DNA from: Gracilariopsis chorda
Taxonomy: Eukaryota > Rhodophyta > Florideophyceae > Gracilariales > Gracilariaceae
DNA length: 54,897 nt
Reading direction: 5' to 3'
Assembly (NCBI GenBank): GCA_003194525.1
Contig: NBIV01000373.1
Span: 1-54,897, forward strand
Shown in pieces: positions 21,431 through 32,704 of this stretch. Under the pieces are notes generated by a model. It ran no database searches, was not told where the DNA came from, and worked only from the letters and a program-made list of their open reading frames with translations. Position 1 is the first letter of the stretch. Every line of letters starts with the position of its first letter. The position numbers and the translations under genes are program-made.

Positions 21431-21917
21431 TCGGAGAATGATGGTTATCATACCACTTATAGTGATTTCAGTTCTCCTCAAGGTCATTATGGATACCGCA
21501 CCCCAGTTTGAAAAGCCCCTCAAACAGTACAGGAAACACCTACGAAGGGATTGGCTGCCCCGGCTGCAGCTCCTAGCGCATCGCAAAGGAACGCTGCGAC
21601 CCCGGTTGCATCGCTGCAACCAAACGCAGCGCCTTGAGCTCCGACACCCTCCACTCAAGAAACACCTCAAGACCGCGCGTAGAGGCTCTGCTTGGCTCCT
21701 TTCCTTCGGGCCTCAGTCCAAAGAAAGTCGCCTCTAGGAAAGGGGGAGAACCCATGTGCCAAGTTGTAATGGAATTGGTAGACCCCCCCCCCACCAAAAC
21801 GCAACGAAATCGCTGGATCCCGCATTTTCAGCGGACCCATCCACCACCTTCGAGGAATCAGTATATCTGCTCCGATGCGAGAACTATAAAGTATTTGTTT
21901 CTTGAGAATGCTCTCCT

Positions 21918-22643
21918 CTCGCATTAACCAACGCAAGTGCTATCTTGGACACAGGCGCCGGTCCAAACCTGGTACATGTCGACATGATCCCCAGGTCGGC
22001 CCTGAACTACTTAAGAACGGACAAATTACCAATGGTGCGCGATGCCTCGCGGAGAACGTTAAAAATTCTCGGGGCTCTGCCTTTATATCTCCGTATCGGG
22101 TCCTTAAAGGTCAGAATGTGGTTTCTGGTGGTGACAATATTGCCTGCACGCTGCATACTGGGGACTTCTTTTGTGAACCGGTATGTGCGTGCCATCTACC
22201 CACGCTTGTGGAAGGTGAAATTTCATAATGCCGCCCCTGTGGGTATCGTGTCCACATCTCTGGGACCCGACGAAAATGCGCGTCAAGTGGGTAGACTTCC
22301 AAAGAAGACGCAGTCGAACAAAATCCGCGTGGCGAGAAGTGTTCAGATACCAGCGAGGAGCCAGGCAGAAGTCTTGGTGCGATCATCCACCTTAGGGTGG
22401 TTTTTCTTGCAAAGGAGCTCTCACCCTACTACGAGGCAAAACTCCAGGAGGGCGAATAGTGTCATGGAGATAGTGCCAACCATCCCCTTCAGGGTTGTCG
22501 TTGCCACCATTATGGAGACTTCATTTAATTCTCCACAAGGGGACCATAGTGGGGATAGCTCTTCCTGCTCCTACAGAACTGGCGCAAATCCCGCCAGAGG
22601 AATACCTCGCCGTATAAGACGCTGTCACCGCAATGGAAACTGA
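21918..22643 (+). pseudogene. Retropepsin (PR) region of element 1
   Basis: The active-site motif ILDTGAGPNLV lies near 21,940-21,970. The frame then runs about 230 codons through the segment LKVRMWFLVV..ILGTSFVNRYV, which is shared with element 3. It would process Gag-Pol. Upstream, the frame from gag is broken near 21,900. Confidence 0.75.
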
Positions 22644-22679
22644 TTCTTCACCGTTGCCATTGGCAAAGAATTGATAAAT

Positions 22680-23456
22680 TATCGCCAAAGGATAACAGAA
22701 ATGTTTACGGCGTTTGATGATATGTGGTCCGGCCGTTTGGGCCAAGTGAACTTGATCAAGTGCCAGATCTAGTAAAAAGCTAAGTCGAAACCGGTACATC
22801 ACTGAAAGCCGGGCCCCGTGCACGCGATTTCAAGCGTGAGGAGATCCGACGCATGTTGGGAAAGGGCGTGATTGAGCCCACAACCTCCGAAAGGGCCTCC
22901 CCGGTGATGTTTTCCAAGAAAAAAGATGGATCTTTGAGTTGTTGTATCGATTACGGGCGCTTGAATGAGGTACCCTGGTGTGATTCCTACCCAATACCAC
23001 GTATGGATAAATGTATCGACTCCCTAGGCGATGTGTCGGTATTCTCTACTCTGGACGCCAATAGTGGATACTGGCTAATCGAGATGGACGACGCCGATAA
23101 GGACAAGACAACTTTCACCACCTACTGTGGCATATTTAGATTCCTAAGGATGCCTTTCGGACTGAAAATCGCCCCGCCACATTCCAGCGGGCAGTTGACA
23201 TAATCCTGTCAAGGGTGAAATGGCTGTTTGCCCTGGTATACATTAAAGAACTCATTATCTACTCGCGCACCGTCAGGAGCATTTCACGCATGTGAGACAC
23301 GTTCTCCAACTCCTGAAGGATGCTGGCCTAGTTCTTCGCCTTCGGCGGTGGGTTGGTTTCCTCGACAGCAAGTGCTTCATCCCGTTGACGGGGGTTTCTA
23401 TCCGCATAAGCGGGGGTTGCAACGGATGGTTGCGTGATCTCCCGAATCGGGGTGTA
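22680..23456 (+). pseudogene. Reverse transcriptase fragment of element 1 (Ty3/Gypsy type)
   Basis: Clear Ty3/Gypsy RT motifs: VIEPTTSERASPVMFSKKKDG near 22,870, FSTLDANSGYW near 23,042 and FRFLRMPFGL near 23,139. The catalytic box normally read as Tyr-x-Asp-Asp is Tyr-Ile-Lys-Glu at about 23,240, so both aspartates are gone. A frameshift follows and the sequence ends near 23,456 against oppositely oriented gag of element 2. RNase H and integrase are absent. Confidence 0.8.
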
Positions 23457-25500
23457 TCAAGCTTGCCGCGCACGCGGGGTCTGTGGTAGGGCATGGGAAA
23501 AGTCCGTTTTAGCACGGAGGTAGGCAGCCGTCGGGACGGAACGTTTCTCCTCTGGAGTGAGAGCCTCATAATTTGCCACTACCTTGGCCATATCCTTCAG
23601 TGAACAAATACACTGAGGTGAGGTATGGCCATGGGCATAGCACAGGTGGCAAATGAGAGCCAATACCGCGACACGCAGATTATTATTCTGAGTATCGGAG
23701 AAGCGAACCGCAGGGCGGGTGTCAGTCCATCCAGGCCGTTGATAATGGGATTGACCATTTGAAAACGGGAGTCGCTGGGGTTGAACCTGACTGTTACCAC
23801 CGTACAAAACGGGGTCTTCTGTTCCCGTATCACGGGTCATATCCGTCGTTGACGGCAAATCACTGGTGGTTATCGACACACCATCCCCCTGCACTAAATG
23901 CACGGTATCAAATCCCTGTCCAGGGTTTCCATCCGCAGTGAGCGGGAGTGAGGAAGCTTCGCTTTCCAGCAACAATGCCTTGGCGGATTTAGACCGATTG
24001 TTCGGACTTCTTGCACGAAGTCCATCCCCTTCCGCTCGAGCGTGTTGGACCAGCTTGAGATAGGTGATCCTCCGCTTGTCCTCCCGATAACGGGTAACTA
24101 AACTCTGGATTGCCGGGTCAAGACCATCGATGAACATGGTACTGCGCTCCCCAGCGGGGTATACGTTACCCCATCTGTGGATGCCTTGTTAAGGCGCACC
24201 GTGTAGTCGGTCTCGGTCTCTCCAGCACGCTGGCGTGTATCTCGCAAAGCAAGGATAGCCTGCTGAAGAGCAGTGTTTGTGGCGTAGAAGCGCAGAAGAT
24301 ACTGCACAGCTTCCGGCCAGCAAGTAACCCCTCCCTCAGAGGCACGAGAAGATCCTCTGACAGAGTTGTATTGGTCCTCCGCCACTCCCCGTAAGAAATA
24401 CGGTAAAGCCAAATAGGCTTGTCCCTCATTCATACCGAGGGTATCGGCCTCCGCTACAAAGCGGGATAAGAAATACAGTACCAGGACTGGATCCTCTCCA
24501 GTAAAATACTGGTTGCGGAGCGAGAGCTGCATTCGCTTAATTCATTCTCGCACCTTTCCCGTACCACGGGGGTACGTCCAAGTGACGAATCTTCGAGCCG
24601 GTAGTACCAGTATGATAAAAGCTTCCGGTAATCCCGGTTTTTCGGTTTCAATTCCCGGAGACCGGGGTGTCTTCTCCCCTTCTGGCGAGTTCGGATCACA
24701 CCTTTAGTGGCCGATGACCGCTTCGAGCGGGAGGAGTAGCCTCGCTTCTCGTCCTCCGAGTCGGAGTCCGAGGAGCTCGAGCTAACCGAATGGTTTCGGG
24801 ATGAGTCCGACGATGTCGAAGAATCAGAGTCCGACTATTTTCGGTGGTGTTGCCGTCGATGACGGCGTTTCTTGTTCCCAGCAAGCTGGTCGTTGTGCGA
24901 TGCCTCGTTTACTGGATCATCAGGGGATGGTTTGTTCATGAGGACGAACTGCTCCAGCGTTTCCAGGCGGGCACCAATCCGATCAAATCGGGCTTCAACT
25001 CCTTCGATAAAGGTGGTGGGTTGTCCCAAACTCTCCAACACGGAGTTGACGTCAGACCGTAAAATACGGAGTTCCTCGGCAACCTCATTTACAGGGGTTG
25101 CCAAGACCACCTCTTGGAGGGATTTTAGTTTTCCTACAAGGGTGTCATGGGCGGTCCACAGAGCGCGGACCTGGGATTCCAGGGAAGTCCCCTGGGGGGT
25201 GTTATTGCCTGTTCCACGGGGGCTTGAAGCCGCGAAAGTGGGAGCAGGCCGGGGTGTTTGGGGCACTGCGGAAACAGCCGGAGTCGATGCTGCATTCCCC
25301 TGCGGGGGTGATAACGAAGGCAAAAGGAGGTTCCGGGGTTCCCGGTCGGGGGTATCATTCCGAAATGAAGCGGCGCCAGCATGGCTGGAACTTGCCCGTA
25401 TAGGGATACGGGGTACGAACCGAACTTCGGAAGTGTCCACGTTGTCGCGGGAGCGACTACGCGTCACCACTGGCTCCGCATCGGAGGAATTTTTCGACAT
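23457..25500 (-). pseudogene. Gag of Gypsy-like element 2, frameshifted
   Basis: Starts with the ATG at 25,500, about 85 bp after the PBS. The first frame (to 24,835) has a Pro/Ser-rich N terminus, a predicted coiled coil around residues 110-175 and a basic tail. Frames change near 24,840, 24,700, 24,530 and 24,100. The capsid-like part includes FTGEDPVLVLYFL. The nucleocapsid knuckle CHLCYAHGHTSPQC (C-x2-C-x4-H-x4-C, near 23,640) is intact. It ends near 23,457 where element 1 RT begins on the other strand, so PR and pol are missing. Confidence 0.8.
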
Positions 25501-25584
25501 GAGAAAATACCGTTACGACAGGAACCGATCACGGAACTTCCGGTGAATGGAAACAAACCTCGTAAGAGGGAAAAGAAAAACCGG

Positions 25585-25602
25585 TTCTAGGTCAGGAGAC
25601 CA
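25585..25602 (-). promoter_or_regulatory. Primer-binding site of element 2
   Basis: On the minus strand TGGTCTCCTGACCTAGAA, three bases after the LTR end. It implies a tRNA ending TTCTAGGTCAGGAGACCA. Confidence 0.8.
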
Positions 25603-25605
25603 CTT

Positions 25606-26438
25606 TGTGGTGCATTACCCCAAAGGGGAAAAACACCGAAAGAAGTTCGGGATCTTCCTCTCACGAGGTGAATCCAGTTGGGTAGAGCCCTCTCAGAGGT
25701 GTCACGGCGAAGCCGGTTTGTGAGACCACGGACACCTGTCGCGACTTGCGCAGGGAGGTGAAGGCGAAGAATTGGTATCTGCGTCAGCGGGGTGTGATCC
25801 TCAGTAGAGGTATGTTTCCACGTAAGTGGGGAAGTGTGAGCGGGTGCACACAGGAAGGGCCGCGGGTAGCGGGATGTACTACTCTGAAAGGGGGAAAAGA
25901 GAAGAGTGAAGGGAAAGGAGGGAGGGTGGGCGAGGGTGAGTCGCAAGAGCGACGAACGAATACGGCAATGCCGGTGGACAGGACTCCCTATACAGGGCGA
26001 AACACCAATGTGATTGGAATAATTATACTCCCAAGGATGGGCCTCTTTAGATGTGCAAGGGGGTTACATGTCCCGTGGTTTACGGCGTTTCCCTCCAAGG
26101 AAGAGTAGAGCACGCGTGCAAGTGGTAACAACTAGAGCCAATTCCCCAGGTTGGGGTCACTTGTTGGGGAAGATTTACTGGTGCGACGGCAGTGCGCCGT
26201 CGCACTAAGTACTAGCTTCCCAGAAATGGGTGTGAAAATAATAAATAAAATTAACTAAAATAGTCCACATTTCGTGGCAACATCCACTACTGTGGCCAAC
26301 CGCCAATTGGCCCAAAACCGTGTCCCACGTGTCCATACCCATCATTGTGGGGCGTAGTTCATATACACACTACACAACCGATAATATCGGGAAAACGATC
26401 AAGTACCAAGAATCCCTCCCTGAGGGCGTTGCACTTCA
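25606..26438 (-). mobile_element. 5' LTR of element 2 (family A)
   Basis: 833 bp, read on the minus strand from TGAAGTGCAACGCCC to GCACCACA. It has exactly the length of solo LTR 3 and is about 90% or more identical by eye. It contains a perfect stem GTGCGACGGC/GCCGTCGCAC near 26,191-26,215 and a TATA-like ATATAAAG equivalent region near 26,046. It inserts into the PR region of element 5 at 26,438/26,439. The 3' LTR partner is not in the window. Confidence 0.85.
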
Positions 26439-27615
26439 CGTTTAACGAAGGCCTTTGAAAGGTAGCTGATTTCGGATCCGTTATCGAACAAAACTTTGCA
26501 AATTCTTCTGTTTACGCGTACTTTCGCAAGTAATAGTCTTGGGGCTGGGGTTTCAAATGCTGATGCAAGGTTTGACGTTAAAAGTCTGTATTTCTTGTGT
26601 TCTAGTTTGGTATTGGCACTCGGGTGTTCCGTCCGTTCTTCGACCTTGATATAAGTCGTGGAGATCTTGGTTGTTTCTGTGGGTACGGTGGTTTCAGGTA
26701 GAACTGACGAAATTTGAGCCAGTTTCTCTGAGAGTTTTTTGGGCAGAGCGGCTCGTTCGCTCTGTGCCCTGGTCCTCTGCAACGGAAACAAAGTCCGTTT
26801 TTGCGGCAATGTTCTCTGGCTTTTGCGTTAAGCTTCTCTAACTTCACATTTCCAATTTCCATTGGTATGGGTCTATTATTATGCGAGTGGCAGCCTGCTC
26901 CTATGCCAAATCTACTGGAACACCCTCTTTTGTATGCTGACTCGACTCTTTCCGCATCTTTCATCGCGTCTGTGATAGAGTTGTATTCCTTGGTACAAAG
27001 CTCTTTCCAAATAAAGCTCTTCAGTTTTCTTGTGTATCTGTCTACCTGTTCTTACATACTGATATTGGGAATATCCAGTATGATCTTCAGAAGATCCTCA
27101 TTGTACTGCTGGACGTCTTTCATTTGTTTCCACTTGCTCTGTTTATCACGAGCAAGTTTTTCCTTGTTCACTATTCTGAAGCGGGTCTCCATACTGTCAA
27201 AAAGCTTTTCGAGTGTGGTGAAGTCTGTTCCATGTTCTACTTGTGCGAGGTACCACTCGTGAGCTGCTCCACCAATATAGCTGAGCGCTATGGGAAGCGC
27301 TTTGTAGTTTGAGGTTCCTTCCAGATAGTTCCTGACATGTGTCATCCAACTATGAATGTTCTGCTTTCCAGTAAACACAGGCAGTTTATTGATCTTTGGC
27401 GCAGAAGAAGAATCGCCTCTAGAACTCAGGAGGAGGGTGAGAGCGGACTCGAGCGATGAGATCTTCTGTTCGGCTTCTGTTTCCAGTCTTTCCATTCTAC
27501 CACGTGTATCTTCCAGCGCTCGTCCCAGATTTTGGATAATTTGGTTGCGCGGGACTGCGGTGAGGGCGCAGTATTTCTCGGAGTGCTCGACATTGCGCGG
27601 AATCACGTGAAACAA
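26439..27615 (-). pseudogene. Gag-PR of retroelement 5, interrupted by element 2
   Basis: A different Ty3-like family. 27,615-27,052 is a gag with a coiled coil (LETEAEQKISSLESALTLLL) and the capsid-like segment INKLPVFTGKQNIHSWMTHV. An ATG-led N terminus (MSSTPRNT, near 27,588) lies in another frame. 26,964-26,602 carries a knuckle CFRCRGPGHRANEPLC with six instead of four residues between His and Cys. 26,809-26,439 has a retropepsin segment with DNGSE where DTGA/DSGA is usual. The frame then runs into the LTR of element 2 and ends. Confidence 0.75.
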
Positions 27616-28095
27616 AAAACCTTGCCAAATGGGTCGGAATTTCTGGCCACAAATTTGAATCTCGTTAATTATATTGCGGATTTTTTCGGAATTCTGCCAG
27701 AATAAAACAGTACGATGTGATAAAGTGGTTTCAGGATATCAATCGGAAGTTCGAGGTCTCGAGTTCGAATCCCTTCGCTGTAAGAACGTGGAAGCGTGTC
27801 GGAGTTTCTAAAGTAAAGTTTCTTTAGCTGAGGTGACCAGGGGTAAAGAGATTGAGAAGATAGTAAGACCTGTACGGGTACTTCTCCTTTATAAAAGCGT
27901 GGTACTAATGGCGCAGTGGGAGCTTGAAAACAGCCACAAACGGTAGCTTAAAGGGTAGAACGACCAATTTTTATTTTTTGCAAAACTGTGTTTACCGTGT
28001 TAAAAATGGCCGTTGAAGTGTTTCTGTTGACGCATTTGTTCCTATTCTTTAGCCAGACGATGCTTGTTACCTCTGCAGTGGTGTTTGTAATGCTT
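27616..28095. other. Unassigned region between element 5 and zinc-finger gene
   Basis: Probably the leader or LTR remains of element 5, because it lies directly upstream of its gag. I find no LTR ends or PBS. A B-box-like AGTTCGAATCC lies near 27,762 but does not belong to a foldable tRNA. Confidence 0.35.
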
Positions 28096-29025
28096 TCAGT
28101 TGTTGAACGACGGTATAAGGCAAATAAAACAACTAGGTGGTGACGTTTTTGACAACACCTTATTTTTGTGTTTGGTTCCGTGGAGGTGTTCCTCAAGTTG
28201 TACGCGGCTGTTGAAGCGTAAATTGCAGTCTTCACACCTAGGTGTACCAAGTCGGCAACGAAGTGTACGCTTTCTCTGGTCACGAATACGATCGTTTGCC
28301 ACACGGTAGAGGTTGATGTTTCGGGCGTCACTGAACGGCAGGACACGTCTGCGCTTCTGATTGGCGGAGTCTTATGCTTGACGAATACGATCCCCAACTG
28401 TTTGGACTCCTGTAGGTTTGTTCACAATTGAAGTTGGTTGACGTTCGCCTGAGGCTTCTGGGGCTATGTCCACTGGCTCCCGAGATGGTGGTTGACTACG
28501 AGGCGTCGGGGTTTCAAGCGAAACGAGGTTGTCCACTGGTTTGGGTGAAGTCGTACAGGGTTCGAAGGAGAAGCTGGGGTCAGCTACGGGGGTTCCAGGG
28601 TCGCCGAGGTTCACGGATAGCGGCGGCGGCGGTGTTGACGGTGGTTCGGAGGATATGTCAGTGTTGGTGTACACCGACGGCGAGGTCGGCGGTACCCTGG
28701 ATCGGAATATTGGGCTCACTGGAAACACACAATTTGTCAGAAATCAACAGTCAGTATGATCTGGATCTCTGTAGCTCATCCAACCTTGGGGAATTTTGTG
28801 TAGCAAAATCCACCAAGGCTGGATGGTCACCAGTTTCAGGTAAGCGCAATACTTACTTGCGATACTACCAATGTTAGGAACAGAGTTGCAGTGGTTGAAA
28901 TGGTTGGAAGTCGATGGTGATGATCCGAGGTAGAAGTTCGGAACATCCATCGGGGGTTTATATACAGATTCTAGTCTAGTTCTATCAGTGCCACTAGTCG
29001 ATGAGAGTTCGTCCAAGTTAAACAA
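28096..29025 (-). pseudogene. Spliced gene with U1/matrin-type C2H2 zinc finger, one in-frame stop
   Basis: Exon 1 reads to 28,857. A 138-bp intron (28,856-28,719) begins GTAAGT and ends TTTCCAG, with a CTGAC branch-like site upstream of the acceptor. The splice keeps the frame into a Pro/Ser/Thr-rich exon 2. Near 28,230 the same frame encodes CEDCNLRFNSRVQLEEHLH followed by GTKH, which is C-x2-C-x12-H-x5-H. This is a U1/matrin-type finger that usually binds double-stranded or structured RNA. A TAA at 28,374-28,372 interrupts the frame, and no ATG begins exon 1 (first codon considered is TTG at 29,025). It is either a decayed host gene or a gene with an intron I missed. Confidence 0.5.
28719..28856 (-). 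other. Intron of the zinc-finger gene
   Basis: GT-AG intron of 138 bp with a consensus GTAAGT donor. Removing it joins two open stretches in the same frame. Confidence 0.6.
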
Positions 29026-29360
29026 TATGATGCTTGGTGTTCATGCTGGCCTCCGTACGCGACTGGTTTAACGGGTTCAGTGCCAGGTGTAGTCATTTGA
29101 TGACTTGGCAAATTCTATCAATGCTTATGACTTGTCATCAGCCCAGGTCTTGATGATCTGGCATGAACCCAGGGTGCCAGTGATGACTTGGCACGACTCC
29201 CTCGGGAATCTGCCATGAACGTTCGATCCCTGCTGTACCGTTTGAAGTGTCTATCAACGTTGTGAGTAGTAGACAACGTTTACTTTGGAGCCAATATGTT
29301 CACTTGGTCGACCAAGACTTCTTTAGAATGAACATGTAGTCACTTCAAATTGACAGGGTG
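29026..29360. other. Unassigned region between zinc-finger gene and element 3 PR
   Basis: Rich in short repeated words such as GATGACTTGGCA and CATGAAC. No ORF of interest. Confidence 0.4.
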
Positions 29361-30245
29361 TCATGAACATGTCAACTTGGCTTTGAGGCTAGTTCGGTAT
29401 CGCAATTGGGCAACAGATTCCTTCAGAAGATGGAGTAGAATAAAACTAGCTGCTTTAAGCACGTCAGAACTGATGTTAGAGCCAACTATACTCAAAGAAA
29501 GGTAAATTATAACTAATTCTAACACGAGGTTAACTTCGTTCTCCCAACTGGCCACTGGTTCGCTACTCGACGGCAGGTTTCCGAGCTCAACCTCCTTGAT
29601 GGCCACTGGGGCAGGTAGGGTAATGCCAAATACCGTAACTTTGGGCAGCCTGGTGAGTGTATAGCGTAAATTGCTCCTCGTAACCGCGAATGGTCTATTG
29701 GGCACAACATTCATCAATCCATTGGCCATCAACGATAAATGCTTCGTGACCAGCTTGGGGTGATTCTGCAACGACACAAGACCTGAGAATTCACACACTG
29801 CAGCGGCCGCCACTTCGGACATCGGTGGTATTACTATCGCCTCGGCCAAGCGTACCTTATTGGATACAGTCCGCTTGGGGAACCTTGGTCTTGAGGGGGT
29901 GGCTTCGGGTGCGGGGCGTGCTCCCACAATGGCCAGTGGAGGTCCTTGATCTAATTCAACTTTCATTTGGCCAGGATAGATAGATTTCACATATCGATCA
30001 ATAAAAATCGCCCCTTGGATACCTTCTGCCCCAAAGTTTGGACATACAAGAAACCAAGTCCTGACCTTCAGGTGACCCAAGTGGATAAAAAGCGGGATGA
30101 CTCCGCGGATATCCATTGGTCGGCGCGACACGTCCGTTACCCTTGGCGACTTCCATTCCTGCAGAATCCTCTCCCAGCCCAACGGTAAGACCTAAGGATG
30201 TACCAGGTTTGGGCCTGCACCCATGTCCAACACGGCAGTGAGAGT
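29361..30245 (-). pseudogene. Retropepsin region of Gypsy-like element 3
   Basis: The active site near 30,215-30,240 reads D-M-G-A-G-P-N-L-V in a different frame from the long downstream stretch (30,182-29,361). That stretch aligns with element 1 through HLKVRTWFLV and AIFIDRYVKSIYP. The middle residue of the D-T/S-G triad is Met. The frame ends in a stop at 29,361 and no RT follows. Confidence 0.7.
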
Positions 30246-30699
30246 CCGCGTGGTGCTCGTTTGCATTCCAAAGGTCCCGTGCTCTTTATAATTCTCCTTC
30301 GGTAGGACACATACTGCATCCTCAAGGTCTTCCTACTGGTCTACAGCGTACGTCTGACTGGAGTCCCGCTAGTTTCCGTCCTTCGGTTCCAACTTCTTGT
30401 TCTTCTCTCGGGTCTTCCGCTCCGGCGTACTGAGGCAGTTGATGTTAGAGGAACTGCACGTTTCTATGCGTCCTTCTGGTCATTTTCCTGCGGCTCCAAT
30501 GCCACGAGATGGTTCTGATGGTCAGGAAGCTCGACCGCGTCGAAAGGCTCGTCCAGCATACTGACCTGAGGTTGCTGCACGGAAGTCGTAAGGGGTGTTA
30601 CGTACTTTGAGCTCCCTGGGGTCCCTGTGGTCCTCTGGGTTATTTGTCTTCAGTAATAGCCTTCCGCGCGTCGTACCCGATAGTTCTCCTTTCTATGGG
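30246..30699. other. Decayed linker between gag and PR of element 3
   Basis: No continuous frame. The position corresponds to the gag-PR linker of the related elements. Confidence 0.4.
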
Positions 30700-32645
30700 C
30701 CATGATGGCCTTACGGATGTCCTCAGGCATAAGTGTGACGTAGTCAAATGGACGAGCTATGGACAAGCAAATGAAACAAGGCGGATTGGAATTCGTAAAA
30801 ATGTCCTTCCGCGGGGCCACTGGAGACAATTTGGGAGTAGCCAGAGCAGATGGTGTGGTCGTCTCTGAGGTCAGAACCGATGGTGCATCAGATGGGGCCG
30901 AAGGGAAGCCACTGCCAGTGCGTCCGCAGTTTCAGAGTGTCCATAGGCTGAGTCCATATGGGCCTGCAACTCGACTGTATGGGCCCTTCCTCCATTCGCC
31001 AGGGGTCTGGCGCGTTCCATAGTATCTACATCACCCGCGCGGCGGGAGGTCCTATTGGTCTTCCCGTATTCTTTGGCGGACGTCACCATCTGACGTAACC
31101 AAAGGTCTAGATGGGCGGTGTAGTGTTTATGGACGTGGGTCCGTATGGCTGGTAACAGACCTGCCATAAAGTATCGCTTAAGCCGATCTTCGGAAAAAAC
31201 GTTTCCACAACGGCGGGCACTTGTCCAAAGTCGGTCAGCGAAGTCCATTTCGGTCACATTGGAACCTTGATGGTATTCAATGACGTCCTGATAGGCATCC
31301 ACTATGTGTTCATCGGAGGCATAGGTCTCCAATAAGTAATGAACGAACTCAGGGTAGGTTGCTAAGAGGTCCCTGTCATGGGCATCCACAGGATTGGCCG
31401 AGCCAGATATTTTGGCAACTACATGGTATTTTGCTTGAACACGGAGGAAGAACTGAAATAAATACATTGCAGCTCCTTCATGGATACCGTTCTGGTCACA
31501 GGCCACTTGGAACGAACTCAAGAACCTGAGGACTGTAATGGGATCCTTCCCAGGAAACTTGTCTTGGATGGTCACTTTCATCCTCTTGGACCACCTAGCA
31601 ATATTCTTGGCGACCGATGAGGTGTACCGCTTGACCCGATCGAACAGGTGGTACGTGTCCACGTCCAAGACCTTCTGGAAAAGCTCATGAGTCGTGGCCA
31701 ATGGTCTGAGGCCCCAAACGTCTGCCTCATCCGCATCGGTATCGGAGATGCTGGAGGAGTCCGAATGTCCTCATCACTGGAGTTCGAGTGGTCTCTCTTC
31801 CAACAGCTCGACATCTTTGACCTTCGGTTTCTCTTCTTTTTCCTTTGGTCTTCGGTACTTCCACAGTCCCTCGGGACAGGCTCTTCACCGCCCCGGTGGT
31901 ATTCCGCGACATGCCGAATGCCGTATTGACCAATGGGCTCATCTACCGCGCTGCCTCTCTGCCTCTGAGGTCTCTCTACCCCAGGCGGTGGATGGTGCAA
32001 TGGACGTTCCTGATGGTTTACCAGGCGAGGGGCTAATTCTGTAGCTGCTCCCTGGGGTCCGGTCTGGTCTGACCGATGGGAAACCGACGGTCTTCTTTGA
32101 GAAACAGCTCGAGAGCTGTCGAGTTGGCCGACCTGTCGTGTGATTTCCCCCTGGGTGGTCGTGGCGATTGACTCCACTAGGATATCCGAGTTAACGACCT
32201 GAGGAATTAGTCCGTCAGCCAACATGGAGAGGCGGTCGCGAAGTGCCCTATCCAAGTAGTCCGTTAGGAATTGCTCCACTTGTTCTTCACACCAAGAACG
32301 CAGTTGCGGCCATAGGAGAGCGGTAACCTTGTCCGCCATTTGGGCATTGGGGGCGAGTGCGTCCGGGTCCTGAGGATGTAGTGCAATATTACTTTGGTCG
32401 ACTGGCTGGTTCAACTGTTTGACCGTCTTGTGAAGGAAAGTGACCAATGGCGACTCCTGGATGACTCGTTCGGGGATGTCCACTGGGTCAATCGTAAGTC
32501 CATTGGAACGGCTGCGCGTGCTTCTATGGTCACTTGCACTGTCCCCTTGGGCGGGTACCGGTGCAGGATTGTCTGAAGCGGCTACGGTAGCTACTGGTGG
32601 TCCTTGCTAGGCGTCTTTTGTGGGGTTGGATTGTTGGCCATCCAT
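30700..32645 (-). pseudogene. Gag of Gypsy-like element 3, broken
   Basis: The probable ATG is at 32,645, followed after 12 codons by an in-frame TAG (32,609-32,607). The frame then continues to about 31,600, with a coiled-coil-like segment around 32,300 (WPQLRSWCEEQVEQFLTDYL). A frameshift leads to 31,701-30,871, which holds the capsid-like segment FPGKDPITVLRFLSSF and a long helical domain. Near 30,770 the nucleocapsid knuckle starts CFIC but has Arg in place of His, and its last Cys is lost. A solo LTR separates this gag from its PBS. Confidence 0.75.
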
Positions 32646-32704
32646 GAGGTCACGGTTGCTCTCAATTCAGAAATGACGACAAGTTGTCCAATGGTAGAAG
32701 TCCT

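Noticed and set aside
27711..27783. tRNA-like stretch of 73 nt with A-box-like TGATAAAGTGG, B-box-like AGTTCGAATCC and a six-of-seven acceptor stem
   Set aside because: D, anticodon and T stems do not pair, so it is not a functional tRNA. At best a tRNA pseudogene or chance match.
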